Positions 26,055-34,971 are shown, numbered from the stretch's first letter. The stretch: 64,000 bases of DNA from Acidobacteriota bacterium (GCA_013289795.1 JABCZH010000006.1:186001-250000); one strand, 5' to 3'. Notes: a model not told the origin generated them from the sequence alone. Made by a program: numbers and translations.

Positions 26055-27182
26055 TCAGACACACTTGCATTCGCTGCGGATGAGGACGTTGGCCATGCTG
26101 TGCGAAGTGTTGCGGGCTTCGGAGAGCGAGGCGTAGGGGCCGTGCCAGCGGGAGTGATTGGCGTCGTGGCCGGCGGGGCGGCCTTTTCCGTGATTGCACT
26201 GCCCGCATGTGGAACGGTGCAGGACGATCTTATGCGGGCCGGCCAGCCAGTTTTCGTAGATGAAGAAACTCGCAGCCTCGGGTTGCGCGGCCGCGGGCTT
26301 GCTGATGAGACCGGCTTCGGCGGCGACTTTCTGGAGTTTGGATCGCGTGTCGCGGCGCATGGGGAGCAGCGGCAGGCGATAAACTTCTTCGATCTTGCCC
26401 ATCATCGCCAGAACCGCCTTTACCGGCAGCGGACTCGACTCGATAAAGTTGGTCTGCATCAGCGTCATGTATTTGCGATGGATGCCGCGGGCGGTGACCC
26501 AATCGTTGTTCAGCGCGGCGCGGGTCAGTTCGGCCATTTCGCGGGGGATTTCGTTCGAGGCGACGGAGATGATCCCGACTCCGCCCAGGGCAATCACGGC
26601 AAGGGTGATGGCGTCGTCGCCGGAGAAAACCAGGAAGCGCTCGGGCACGGAGCTGCAGACTTCGGCGATCTGGCTGATATTGCCACTGGCTTCTTTCACT
26701 CCGAGAATGTTGGGTACTTCCGCCAGGCGGACCAAGGTTGCCGGTTCGATGTTGGCTCCGGTGCGCCCCGGAACGTTGTAGAGAATGATGGGTTTGTCTA
26801 CGACGTCGGCAATGGCGTGGAAGTGGCGATACTGGCCCTCCTGCGTCGGTTTGTTGTAGTAGGGCGATGCGGTCAGTATGAAGTTCACGCCAGGACGCGC
26901 GGCAACTTCCTTGGCTTTGCCGACGGCGTCCTGGGTCGAGTTCGAAGTCGCACCAGCAACGATGGGCACACGTCCAGCTACAACTTCGACAGTGATGTCG
27001 ATGACTTTCAGCCATTCGTCGTGAGAGAGAGTGGGCGTTTCGCCGGTGGTGCCGCAGGGAACCAGGAAATCGATTCCGGACTCGACTTGCCAGGCCACCA
27101 GGTTGCGCAGGGCAGGCTCGTCGATGGAGCCGTCCTGACGAAAAGGAGTTACCAGCGCGGTGCCGCATCCACGAAGTTGCAT
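26055..27182 (-). CDS. dapA: 4-hydroxy-tetrahydrodipicolinate synthase (DapA) fused to a Cys-rich C-terminal domain
   Basis: 375 residues from ATG 27182; the frame is open further upstream but that part overlaps dapB. Residues 1-295 are a complete DapA TIM barrel: G-T-T-G-E at 44-48, Y135 in LYNVPGRTG, and Schiff-base lysine K163 in GVKEASG. It condenses pyruvate with aspartate semialdehyde. Normal DapA ends near residue 295. Here an Ala/Pro linker (297-305) leads in frame to about 70 extra residues (306-375): FFIYENW, C326-G-Q-C329, W-H-G-P and C372-K-C374. Such sequences look like a small stand-alone zinc-binding or redox protein, here apparently fused. No stop or frameshift separates the parts. 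Confidence 0.93.
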   Translation of the reverse strand: MQLRGCGTALVTPFRQDGSIDEPALRNLVAWQVESGIDFLVPCGTTGETPTLSHDEWLKVIDITVEVVAGRVPIVAGATSNSTQDAVGKAKEVAARPGVNFILTASPYYNKPTQEGQYRHFHAIADVVDKPIILYNVPGRTGANIEPATLVRLAEVPNILGVKEASGNISQIAEVCSSVPERFLVFSGDDAITLAVIALGGVGIISVASNEIPREMAELTRAALNNDWVTARGIHRKYMTLMQTNFIESSPLPVKAVLAMMGKIEEVYRLPLLPMRRDTRSKLQKVAAEAGLISKPAAAQPEAASFFIYENWLAGPHKIVLHRSTCGQCNHGKGRPAGHDANHSRWHGPYASLSEARNTSHSMANVLIRSECKCV

Positions 27183-27225
27183 TAGATAAAGATAGCGCGA
27201 ATGGCGGGAGACGGAAAGTGGCGGG

Positions 27226-27906
27226 TTAGAGTTCGCGCCACACGTCTTTGAAGTCGAAGAAGCCCTTCTTTCCGGTGAGCCATTCGGCGGCGCGGACGGT
27301 GCCTTCAGCGAAGCCGCGGCGGGATTTGGCATCGTGGCAGAGATAGATCCTGTCGGCAGGGGAATCGAGGACCAGTTCGTGCATGCCGACTACGTCACCT
27401 TCGCGGAATGAGGTAATTTCCAGTTCGGTTCCTGAGGCTGCCTGGATGATTTTCTGCATTGCGGCGGCGGTGCCGGAGGGAGCGTCTTTCTTTTGAGCGT
27501 GATGGCGTTCGAAGATTTGGCCCGAGTATTGATGCTGGAGCGCAGCGGCAGCGGTGCGTGCGACGTCGAAAAACAGATTTACGCCGATGGAGAAGTTTGC
27601 CGCGTAGAGCAGGCCGGTTCCGTTCTTTTCTACCAGTTGGCGGATTCGTGGAAGTTCGTTATACCAGCCGGTGGTGCCGACCACGACATTCTTCCGGTGA
27701 AGCACGCAGGCCTCGATGTTTGATAACACCGCGTGTGGAGTAGTGAAGTCGATGACGACATCGTGAGGAGCCAGGCGCGCGGCGGTCAAGGCAGAGGCGT
27801 TCAGATTGTCGGCCGCGCCTAGGGCCGAAATTTCGTGGCCGCGCTCGCGCGCGGCTTCTGCTACCAGGGAACCGGTCTTGCCTCGGCCTAGGATGAGCAG
27901 GTTCAT
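27226..27906 (-). CDS. dapB: 4-hydroxy-tetrahydrodipicolinate reductase (DapB)
   Basis: 226 residues from ATG 27906. N-terminal NAD(P)H-binding motif G-R-G-K-T-G (7-12), a D-F-T-T-P segment (53-57), and V-G-T-T-G-W (76-81). The catalytic signature H-H-A-Q-K-K-D-A-P-S-G-T-A at 135-147 contains the catalytic histidine and lysine. It reduces the DapA product. It is shorter than E. coli DapB and lacks part of the N-terminal domain loop. It lies 43 bases upstream of dapA. Confidence 0.93.
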   Translation of the reverse strand: MNLLILGRGKTGSLVAEAARERGHEISALGAADNLNASALTAARLAPHDVVIDFTTPHAVLSNIEACVLHRKNVVVGTTGWYNELPRIRQLVEKNGTGLLYAANFSIGVNLFFDVARTAAAALQHQYSGQIFERHHAQKKDAPSGTAAAMQKIIQAASGTELEITSFREGDVVGMHELVLDSPADRIYLCHDAKSRRGFAEGTVRAAEWLTGKKGFFDFKDVWREL

Positions 27907-27922
27907 GGCTGAAAAACCTTTT

Positions 27923-27990
27923 ACCACAGTGGGCACAGAGGCACACAGAGAAAAAGCTCGACCACGGATTTACACGGATAAACAGGGATC
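27923..27990. repeat. Intergenic short-period repeats (ACCACAGTGGGCACAGAG and ACCACGGATTTACACGGAT types)
   Basis: Two families side by side between lysC and dapB: three CACAGAG-type units (27923-27955), then ACCACGGATTTACACGGATAA-like units (27961-27987). Both run in the plus direction. Confidence 0.65.
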
Positions 27991-29364
27991 CTATGCGAAG
28001 ACTTCTGGATCCAGATCCGAAAAGAATGCTTTGTGCAGCCGCTGGATAACTCCGGGCACGTCGTCTTCTTCGATTACGAAGGTCAGATTGATCTCCGACG
28101 CGCCCTGGGAAATCATGCGAATCTTGGTGTCGGACAGCTCGCCAAAGACGCGGGCGGCGATCCCCGGAGTCTCACGCAGGTTCTCGCCGACCAGGCAAAC
28201 GATAGCTTTGCGGCCTTCATATTTCACGTCAGCCAGCTTGGCCAGATCCGCGGCCAGGGCGGGAATTGATTCGTTGGAATCCACTGTGAGCGAGACGCTG
28301 ACTTCTGAAGTAGAAACGACATCAACGGCGACGCGATGGTGATCGAAGGCTTCGAAGATGGAGCGCAGAAAGCCGTGCGCCAGCAGCATACGGGGCGCCG
28401 CGACATCAATGATGGTGATGCGCTTCTTGGCGGCGATGGCCTTGAAGAAGTTACGGCAATGCGGGACGCGAGCCTCAATGCGCGTGCCTTCGCAATCAGG
28501 GTTGCGGGAATTCCGCACGTACACGGGGATGTTCTTTTGGATTGCGGGTAACACCGTGGCCGGATGCAGGACCTTGGCTCCGAAGTACGCCAGTTCAGCA
28601 GCTTCGTCGAAACTGATGAGCTTGATGCGGCGGGCGTCGGGACAGATGTTGGGATCGGTGGTCAGCATGCCGTCCACGTCGGTCCAGATTTCGATGCGTG
28701 CGGCGTCAAGACCGGCGCCCACGATAGCTGCGGAATAGTCGGACCCGCCGCGTCCGATGGTGGTGGTGACGCCTGCCTTGGTTGCGCCAATGAAGCCGCC
28801 CATGACCGGCACCTTGCCTGCGGCGACGAGGGGTTGAACTTTGGTCCGAAGGCGCTGGTTGGTCTCGTCGAACAGCGGGACGGCCCGCATATGGGCGTTG
28901 TCGGTCACAATACATTCGCGCGAATCAACTAACGCCGCGCCCAGGCCCTTGGATGAGAAAGCGGCTGCGACGATTTTGCTGGAGAGAATCTCGCCGTAGG
29001 CGGCGACGTGATCGGTGGTGCGTGGGGTCAGCTCGCCGACTGCGGCAATCCCCCGCAAGAGTTCATCCAGAGCTTCAAAGTTAGCCTCCAACTCACTGTG
29101 GAAGCTGGTGAACACGCCGGTCCCCAGTAGCTCGCCGGCGGTCATGTAATGACGCTCACGAAGGCCGCGGGAGAGTTCGATTGCAGTCTTGCGATCGCCT
29201 GCTCCGGCGGCGCGAGCCATGATCAGCAACTGGTCAGTGACTTTGGCCATAGCGCTGACAACGACGACGGGTTTTTCCGCGAGTCGGCCTTTCACGATGG
29301 CGGCGGCGCGAGCGATGGCGTTGGCATCTTGCACCGAAGTGCCGCCGAATTTCATGACGATCAT
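27991..29364 (-). CDS. lysC: Aspartate kinase (LysC)
   Basis: 457 residues from ATG 29364 (a start 9 bases upstream is also open). The kinase signature K-F-G-G-T-S-V lies at residues 5-11, and VGRGGSDYSA-type GRGGSDYSAAIVG holds the substrate site. After about residue 300 come two ACT domains (ITIIDVAAPRMLLAHGFLRSIFEAFDHH; IVCLVGENLRETPG), which bind lysine or threonine for feedback inhibition. It makes aspartyl phosphate, the first step toward lysine, methionine, threonine and diaminopimelate. No lysine riboswitch is recognisable upstream. Confidence 0.95.
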   Translation of the reverse strand: MIVMKFGGTSVQDANAIARAAAIVKGRLAEKPVVVVSAMAKVTDQLLIMARAAGAGDRKTAIELSRGLRERHYMTAGELLGTGVFTSFHSELEANFEALDELLRGIAAVGELTPRTTDHVAAYGEILSSKIVAAAFSSKGLGAALVDSRECIVTDNAHMRAVPLFDETNQRLRTKVQPLVAAGKVPVMGGFIGATKAGVTTTIGRGGSDYSAAIVGAGLDAARIEIWTDVDGMLTTDPNICPDARRIKLISFDEAAELAYFGAKVLHPATVLPAIQKNIPVYVRNSRNPDCEGTRIEARVPHCRNFFKAIAAKKRITIIDVAAPRMLLAHGFLRSIFEAFDHHRVAVDVVSTSEVSVSLTVDSNESIPALAADLAKLADVKYEGRKAIVCLVGENLRETPGIAARVFGELSDTKIRMISQGASEINLTFVIEEDDVPGVIQRLHKAFFSDLDPEVFA

Positions 29365-29380
29365 GAAGGACACCCTAGCC

Positions 29381-29408
29381 GCAGATCAGCGCAGCGGAAC
29401 GCAGATTG
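29381..29408. repeat. Intergenic repeat of the CCGCAGATnAACGCAG type (degenerate)
   Basis: GCCGCAGATCAGCGCAG followed by AACGCAGATT in the asd-lysC gap. A similar inverted piece (TGATCTGCGTTCATCCGC) occurs at 61273-61290. Confidence 0.45.
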
Positions 29409-29431
29409 ATTCAGGATGCAGGCAGGGGTTT

Positions 29432-30481
29432 TCAATCGAAGTAGCCCCGGACCTTCAGCAGCTCAGCGTTCAGGATGGCAGCGCCGGCAGCGCCGCGAAT
29501 AGTGTTGTGCGAGAGCACGGTGAACTTCCAGTCGAGCACGCTGCACGGCCGCAGCCGGCCGACGCTGGCGGTCATACCGTTGCCCGCATCTACGTCGAGC
29601 CGGGGCTGTGGCCGGTCAGCAGATTCGAGATATCGAACGGGCTGGGCAGGAGCGCTGGGTAAGTTCAGTTCTTGCGGTTCACTGCGAAATTCATTCCAGG
29701 CGGCGATGATCTCTGCCGTCGCCGGCTTTTTCTTCAGCTCGATTGAAACGGATTCAGTGTGGCCGTCTTCCACGGCAACCCGATTGCAATGCGCACTCAT
29801 GGCGAAGGCTGCGGGAATGAACTTCGAGCCGTCGAGCCGCCCCAGGAGCTTGAGAGTTTCCTCCTCCATTTTTTCTTCTTCCTTGGGGATGTAGGGAATC
29901 ACGTTGCCGAGAATATCGAGCGAGGGCACGCCGGGGTATCCCGCGCCGCTCACCGCCTGCATGGTCACCGCAACCACCGTTTCGATGCCGAATTGCTGCA
30001 AGGGAGCCAGGGCCATCACCAAGCCGATGGTGGAGCAGTTGGGATTGGTGACCACAAAGCCATTCGACTTGTGTCGCCAGGCCTGGCATTCCAGCATCTT
30101 GATGTGGCCAGGGTTTACCTCAGGGATTACCAGCGGCACGTCACTCCTCATACGCAGGGCGCTGGAGTTGGTTACGACGACGTGGCCGGCATCAGCGAAG
30201 CGAGGTTCCAGTTCGGCGGCAATGCTGGCATCGAGGGCGGCAAAAATTACCCGCGGAGCGGCCTCAGGTTTGGCCGGGGAGACGGTCATTTCGGCGACCG
30301 GAGCTGGGATGGGCGTCTTCATCCGCCAACGTGCGGCTTCTTTGTACGGACGGCCCTCAGAGCGATCGGACGCCGCGAGCCAGGCCACCGCGAACCACGG
30401 ATGGTTTTCCAACAATTGAACAAAGCGCTGCCCAACGACACCGGTTGCGCCCAGGATTCCCACGGGAATTCGTGTCGGCAT
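29432..30481 (-). CDS. asd: Aspartate-semialdehyde dehydrogenase (Asd)
   Basis: 349 residues from ATG 30481. N-terminal nucleotide-binding motif G-A-T-G-V-V-G-Q-R-F (11-20), catalytic C149 in N-P-N-C-S-T, and the conserved Q-A-V-S-G-A-G-Y-P-G region near 175-184. A long insert and the K-E-E-E-K-M-E-E-E-T stretch fit the archaeal/fungal-like Asd subfamily rather than the E. coli type. It makes aspartate semialdehyde for DapA. It is the first gene of the operon and divergent from galT. Confidence 0.95.
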   Translation of the reverse strand: MPTRIPVGILGATGVVGQRFVQLLENHPWFAVAWLAASDRSEGRPYKEAARWRMKTPIPAPVAEMTVSPAKPEAAPRVIFAALDASIAAELEPRFADAGHVVVTNSSALRMRSDVPLVIPEVNPGHIKMLECQAWRHKSNGFVVTNPNCSTIGLVMALAPLQQFGIETVVAVTMQAVSGAGYPGVPSLDILGNVIPYIPKEEEKMEEETLKLLGRLDGSKFIPAAFAMSAHCNRVAVEDGHTESVSIELKKKPATAEIIAAWNEFRSEPQELNLPSAPAQPVRYLESADRPQPRLDVDAGNGMTASVGRLRPCSVLDWKFTVLSHNTIRGAAGAAILNAELLKVRGYFD

Positions 30482-30494
30482 GATTAGTTTGAAT

Positions 30495-30500
30495 TTTATA
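30495..30500 (-). promoter_or_regulatory. -10-like element (TATAAA) of the asd operon
   Basis: Minus-strand TATAAA in an AT-rich patch, 13 nt before ATG 30481, with no Shine-Dalgarno. The leader would be only about 6-7 nt. No good -35 was seen. Confidence 0.35.
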
Positions 30501-30587
30501 ACAGGGCGAGACCCTGGCGGATGAGCGGTTTTCATGGGCACTCATGATTTCCGGGCAAAGTGCCGATAGGGAATCTGAGGAGTAACC

Positions 30588-31610
30588 ATGCCCGAGCTAC
30601 GCCAAAACTACTTCACCAAAGAATGGGTCATCATTGCCACTGACCGGGCCAAGCGTCCGGAAGAGATGGTCAAGCATCGCGAGGCCAAAACGGTGGCACG
30701 GCACGTCGAGAATTGCGTATTTTGTGTGGGCAACGAGGGGAAGACTCCGCCGGAAGTCATGCGAGTACCGAATGCCGCAGGCGATTCCTGGCAGGTGCGA
30801 GTGGTACCCAACAAGTTCGCCGCTCTATCACCGGAGGCACAACCGACGCGCACCATTCAGCGCTCCCGCCGCACCATGGGAGGGTTTGGGGTGCACGATG
30901 TGATCATCGACACACCCGACCATTCGCAGATCATGGCGTTACTCCCGGAGGCCCACATTGCCAACGTGCTGAAGGTGTACAAGTCACGCTACGACGCTTT
31001 GAGCCTGGATCCACGGATTGCTCACGTGACCATCTTCAAGAACCACGGCGGCGATGCCGGCGCCAGCCTGGAGCATCCGCACTCGCAGCTAATCGCGACT
31101 CCGGTGATTTCGCATCAGGTGCGGGAGCGCTTTCAGCAGGCCCTGGCGCATTACGACGAATATGGTGAGTGCATGTTCTGCCAGACGCTGGAAGAGGAAA
31201 TGACCGAGCAGAGCCGGATCGTGCTCGCTACCGACCACTTCGTGGCCATGGAGCTGTTTGCCTCACCCACGCCATTTTGCACCCCCATTTATCCGCGGCG
31301 CCACATGGCTAGCTTTGGCGACATCAGTGCAGTAGAGATTGCCGATTTGGCGCGGGTGCTCAAGACGGTGTTGGCGAAGCTCTACCACGGGCTGGAGAAT
31401 CCTGACTTCAATTTCACGATTCGCAGCGCGCCGGCCGAGTATGTAGGAGTGAAGCACTTCCACTGGTACGTGAGCATCATCCCCCGCATGACCCGAACGG
31501 CGGGATTCGAGTTGGGCTCTGGAATGTTTATCAATACGGTGGTACCCGAGGCGGCGGCGGAGTTCTTGCGCAATGTGAAAGTGGAGTTAGGCGTGGGAGC
31601 GGGCGGATAA
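30588..31610 (+). CDS. galT: Galactose-1-phosphate uridylyltransferase (GalT)
   Basis: 340 residues. The HIT-superfamily active site H-P-H-S-Q lies at 163-167, preceded by N-H-G-G-D-A-G-A-S-L-E. A zinc site is suggested by C43-x-x-C46, and the late H-F-H-W-Y-V motif is present. It exchanges UMP between UDP-glucose and galactose-1-phosphate. AGGAG is 6 nt before the ATG. No galK or galE is nearby, so it may serve sugar-nucleotide metabolism in a dispersed pathway. Confidence 0.93.
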   Translation: MPELRQNYFTKEWVIIATDRAKRPEEMVKHREAKTVARHVENCVFCVGNEGKTPPEVMRVPNAAGDSWQVRVVPNKFAALSPEAQPTRTIQRSRRTMGGFGVHDVIIDTPDHSQIMALLPEAHIANVLKVYKSRYDALSLDPRIAHVTIFKNHGGDAGASLEHPHSQLIATPVISHQVRERFQQALAHYDEYGECMFCQTLEEEMTEQSRIVLATDHFVAMELFASPTPFCTPIYPRRHMASFGDISAVEIADLARVLKTVLAKLYHGLENPDFNFTIRSAPAEYVGVKHFHWYVSIIPRMTRTAGFELGSGMFINTVVPEAAAEFLRNVKVELGVGAGG

Positions 31611-31615
31611 AGGAC

Positions 31616-32704
31616 TCAGTCGCGGGGAGAGCTTTCCGTGCCAAAGGAATATTCGTTCAAGGGGCCAAAGCGTTTCTTCTCGGCGTACAGTTGCCAGCGT
31701 CGCCACACAATACGCAAGCTGGCCATGACCGGAATGGAAAGATAGACTCCCAGCACGCCGGCGACCTCGCCGCCGGCCAGTACGCCGAAGATTGCGGCGA
31801 GCGGGTGCAGTTCCATGCTTTTTCCCATGATGCGCGGTGAAACGACATAGTCCTGAACCAGTCGCCAAACTGCCAGGAAAATCAGCAGCAGCGCCCAGTG
31901 GGGGTAGCTCATCAAGAGCGCCACGCCGAGGATGACCACGGCGGCCACCAGCGGTCCGACCACGGGAATGAATTCCATGATGCCGCCGGCCGTGCCCAGC
32001 ACCAGCGCGTAGGGAACCTGCATCAGCCCCATGAAGGCGCTGTAGACGATGAGAGAAAATGCGGCCAGCGTGAGTTGTGCGCGGATGAAATGGGCGAGCA
32101 TCTGATTGAGATCTCCGCGCACCCCTTCCCAAAATTCGCGTTGCGGGCGGGTTTGGAAAAATGCCAGTCCGACCTCGCCGAAGGCGCGACCATCCTTGAG
32201 TAAAAATGCGGCAAGGATGGGGACGACGATGAGGAGCCATGATTCTTGCGCTACGGCTGCCACGCGGACCCCAATGCGCTGCGCGATGGCGACGAGATCA
32301 TCGCGATGACGGTTTAAGAAAGCCTGGGCCTGACGAATGGTGGTGGCGCTCCACCCGCGTTCCTGTCCGATGGTCACGGCAATATTTCCGGAACTGACCT
32401 GATCGAGGAGCTGGGGCATGGTGTCTCCCAGGCGTTGCGCTTGGTGGCCGACGCGCGGGCCCACGAAAAAGAAAAACGTGATCACCAGCAGCAAGAGCAG
32501 GAAATAGATGATGCCTACTGCTACCCCGCGGCTGCGAGTCCATTTTTCCACGCGCGACACGGCGGGATCGACCAGGTAGGCAAAAAAAACGGCAAAGAGA
32601 AAAGCAATCAACGTGCGGCGAGTGATGTAGAGAAAGCCCAGCGCCAGCGCGAACAACAGCACCGTCGTGAGAACCCGCGCCGCGCGTGCGTCCGTGAGCG
32701 CCAC
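31616..32704 (-). CDS. AI-2E family transporter (PerM/TqsA-like)
   Basis: 362 residues, with about eight membrane helices. N-terminal hairpin (VLLFALALGFLYITRRTLIAFLFAVFFAYLVDP), a soluble coiled region near 65-150, then five hydrophobic helices including the typical E-F-I-P-V-V-G-P and Y-V-V-S-P-R-I-M-G-K segments. Members export quorum signals, sodium or unknown solutes, so the substrate is open. GTG start follows the stop codon of the upstream gene with no gap (TAG-GTG), so translation is coupled. Confidence 0.9.
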   Translation of the reverse strand: MALTDARAARVLTTVLLFALALGFLYITRRTLIAFLFAVFFAYLVDPAVSRVEKWTRSRGVAVGIIYFLLLLLVITFFFFVGPRVGHQAQRLGDTMPQLLDQVSSGNIAVTIGQERGWSATTIRQAQAFLNRHRDDLVAIAQRIGVRVAAVAQESWLLIVVPILAAFLLKDGRAFGEVGLAFFQTRPQREFWEGVRGDLNQMLAHFIRAQLTLAAFSLIVYSAFMGLMQVPYALVLGTAGGIMEFIPVVGPLVAAVVILGVALLMSYPHWALLLIFLAVWRLVQDYVVSPRIMGKSMELHPLAAIFGVLAGGEVAGVLGVYLSIPVMASLRIVWRRWQLYAEKKRFGPLNEYSFGTESSPRD

Positions 32705-33448
32705 CTAGTCTCGCACCACTTCGGTAGTGTTTCCCGAATCCACAATACGCTGTAATTTCAACTGATCGTCGAGCCAGAGGATCCAGTCGCTCGTTTCACT
32801 TTTCAAATCCAGCCGGATAAGCTCGTGTTCCACGCCATGAATCGGGATCTTCTCTCGGCCGGAGAACTGAACATTGACCAGCGCCGAGGCGCGGGCATGG
32901 GCATTCAAGGTCCCCAGTTGCGCCTTCTCTTTGAGCGGACAACTGACCCCGCCCTTGTCCTGAGTGCAGCTGGTGGCGAGGTACTTCCAGGCAAGAACTT
33001 CCCGCTGAATAAAGAAGTAGTCGTCCAGAACGCTGGTGGAAGCTGGCAGCAGGAAGGGTTGCTCGTGGGGCTTGTCCATCGGGCCGCTGGAGTAGCGTTC
33101 GGTGAGAAAGTCCTGGCCGGGAAGCACGGTCGCTTGCGACTGGCCGGGGCTGATCTCCTTCCACTCATAACTCTTCAATTCACCGCCGGCAGTGAGTTGT
33201 AGTTCTGAGGACTGTTCTGCCTGGTCGGGGCCGGCTTCGGTCTTGAAGCGCGAGGTGACGGCGCTCCCGGCACTGCTTTGCCGGATGGAAAAAGTCTCCG
33301 TGGCCATTCGTTTCCCGTTCATGAAAACACCGAAGGAGCCGGAGTCCACGGTCTTGTTGGGAGCCTCGTTTTCGGGGGCGGCCCATGCGCTCGCGGCCAG
33401 GAGTGCGCACAAGAGTCCGCCGGTCAGCCATCGACTGCGTTTTGACAT
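32705..33448 (-). CDS. Exported DUF6134-like protein
   Basis: 247 residues from ATG 33448, two bases after the aroK stop. Signal peptide MSKRSRWLTGGLLCALLAASAWA. The mature part begins with an all-beta stretch (GSFGVFMNGKRMATETFSI) typical of periplasmic proteins annotated as DUF6134 or DUF3108-like, and contains two cysteines (SCTQ, SCPL) about 11 residues apart that may be disulfide-bonded. Function unknown. Gene order aroK - this - AI-2E transporter is tightly packed, so the three form one transcript. Confidence 0.7.
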   Translation of the reverse strand: MSKRSRWLTGGLLCALLAASAWAAPENEAPNKTVDSGSFGVFMNGKRMATETFSIRQSSAGSAVTSRFKTEAGPDQAEQSSELQLTAGGELKSYEWKEISPGQSQATVLPGQDFLTERYSSGPMDKPHEQPFLLPASTSVLDDYFFIQREVLAWKYLATSCTQDKGGVSCPLKEKAQLGTLNAHARASALVNVQFSGREKIPIHGVEHELIRLDLKSETSDWILWLDDQLKLQRIVDSGNTTEVVRD

Positions 33449-33450
33449 CT

Positions 33451-34020
33451 TTATCCCAACCCGATGCTGCATGCTACCTCCGCCGCGACCTCATCGATGC
33501 TCTTGCACGCGGTGTCAATGCGGCACGAAGCCTTCAGGTACGAAGACCTGCGCTGCTCGTACAGTTCGCGGAACTGTTCCGCATCCCGCAACAGCGGACG
33601 CTCGCGCTGTTCTTGTTCGCAACGGCGAAAGAGTTCTGCCGCCGGGGCGTCGAGAAAAATCATGTGTACGCCTGCACTCCCGAGTAACGCTACATTTTCG
33701 GGCTGGGCAAAAGCTCCGCCGCCTAAGGCCACTACTCGAGGGCCGGCACCCAACTCAGCCAGCAACTCACGCAGGGCGGCATCCTCCAGACGACGAAATT
33801 CCGCTTCGCCCAAATCACGAAAGATCTCCGGCACGGAACGGCCTGCGCGAGACTGGATCCGATCATCCAAGTCTTCGAAGCTCCATCCCAGCCGACGGGC
33901 AAGACTGCTGCCCACGCTGGTCTTGCCGGCGCCCATGAAACCCACCAGAAACACCGCCCTGGAGCTGCCGGCTTGTGGCATCTGTGCAATATCCCGCAGG
34001 CTGCGCGTCTGAGCGGTCAA
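33451..34020 (-). CDS. aroK: Shikimate kinase
   Basis: 189 residues from a TTG start, or 176 from ATG 33981. P-loop G-F-M-G-A-G-K-T at 27-34, D-D-R-I (D52-D53) for shikimate binding, F-R-x-x-E motif (EAEFRRLE), and G-G-G-A-F (about 99-103). The late R-x-R lid sequence is E-R-P-L-L-R. It phosphorylates shikimate at O3 in aromatic amino-acid synthesis. aroB lies elsewhere in the window (50700), so the pathway is scattered. Confidence 0.93.
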   Translation of the reverse strand: MTAQTRSLRDIAQMPQAGSSRAVFLVGFMGAGKTSVGSSLARRLGWSFEDLDDRIQSRAGRSVPEIFRDLGEAEFRRLEDAALRELLAELGAGPRVVALGGGAFAQPENVALLGSAGVHMIFLDAPAAELFRRCEQEQRERPLLRDAEQFRELYEQRRSSYLKASCRIDTACKSIDEVAAEVACSIGLG

Positions 34021-34070
34021 TAAGGGCTGCCTGCATCAGACCGCGCTTGCCGGGAGCATTCGCTTAGCTG

Positions 34071-34925
34071 TTAGCGTTTCTTGAGGTGGATTTTACCACT
34101 GAAGGAAAGCAACTTAACCGAAGATGCGGCTTTCCCCATGGTGCCTGCGAAGGCACTCCCTGCGCGGAAGACGAAGGAAGAATGGGCGGGATGTAGGGGG
34201 AAATCGTTTTCCACCTTGCCCTGGGCGGAACTGGCGACCACGTCGATGGAGGCGTAGGACGGGGCTGTGGCTTCGATGTCCCCGGTATGAGTCATTAACG
34301 AGTATTCTCCTCCGCCACCGAAGTCGCCATCGTAGTGAATCCAGCCGCTGGTTGAGTTTACGGAAACCAACGGGCCGTTCACGGAATTCAAGGCCACGTC
34401 GCCGCTTACCGAGGTGATTTCGACGTGTCCGTCACTGACGTTGGTCAGGGTCACGGGGCCGTTGAGAGTCTTCACATGAACATGGCCTTCACTGACATCG
34501 CGGACGTCGACAGTCGCGGTATTACCTTCCATCACGATATCCCCATGAAGTCTTTCGGCACGCAACGGGCCGCTGGTGGAGCGCAGAGTCACACTGGCAT
34601 CGGCAGGAACCAGCACTTCGTAGTCAACTCGTCCAGTACTGTTGTCTGCTCCGGGCAACAAATGGGAGGCCACGGAAACGTGGTTGCCGCCCTGGTTCTG
34701 GTCAACTTCGACTTTGTCGGAATACAGGGTGGCATTCACCTGTACGTGATTCCCGACTGCGGGCTTGACCGAGATGAGGCCGTAGGGATTTACGATGGAA
34801 ATACTGGAATGGCGGCGCACCTTAAAGTGGTACTGCTGGTGAACCTCGCTGGCCAAAGCGGTTGTGACCAGGAACAGTATGACAAGCGATCCTGTAGAAC
34901 CACGACTTCTACGCATACCTGACAT
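34071..34925 (-). CDS. DUF4097-family exported beta-repeat protein
   Basis: 284 residues. Signal peptide in the first 25 residues (SLVILFLVTTALA). The rest consists of repeated short beta strands with the pattern L-x-G-D/P-V-x-L-x-N-V-S-D-G-H-V-x-I-x-S-V-S-G-D, as in DUF4097 beta-helix proteins. The module sits directly downstream of a sigma/anti-sigma pair, and such proteins often follow ECF switches, so it is a likely regulon member. ATG 34925 has GGGGAG almost touching it; ATG 34916 has better spacing and may be the true start. Confidence 0.82.
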   Translation of the reverse strand: MSGMRRSRGSTGSLVILFLVTTALASEVHQQYHFKVRRHSSISIVNPYGLISVKPAVGNHVQVNATLYSDKVEVDQNQGGNHVSVASHLLPGADNSTGRVDYEVLVPADASVTLRSTSGPLRAERLHGDIVMEGNTATVDVRDVSEGHVHVKTLNGPVTLTNVSDGHVEITSVSGDVALNSVNGPLVSVNSTSGWIHYDGDFGGGGEYSLMTHTGDIEATAPSYASIDVVASSAQGKVENDFPLHPAHSSFVFRAGSAFAGTMGKAASSVKLLSFSGKIHLKKR

Positions 34926-34971
34926 CTCCCCGATCCGGCCACTTCGGTGCCGGCCCCATCGTCCAAGCTAA

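Noticed and set aside
26100-27185. 361-residue open frame on the plus strand opposite dapA
   Set aside because: Antisense shadow of a clear DapA; the predicted protein has no family resemblance and mirrors the codon bias of the true gene.
27991-30587. Lysine riboswitch for lysC or asd
   Set aside because: The gaps upstream are too short and show no matching stems.
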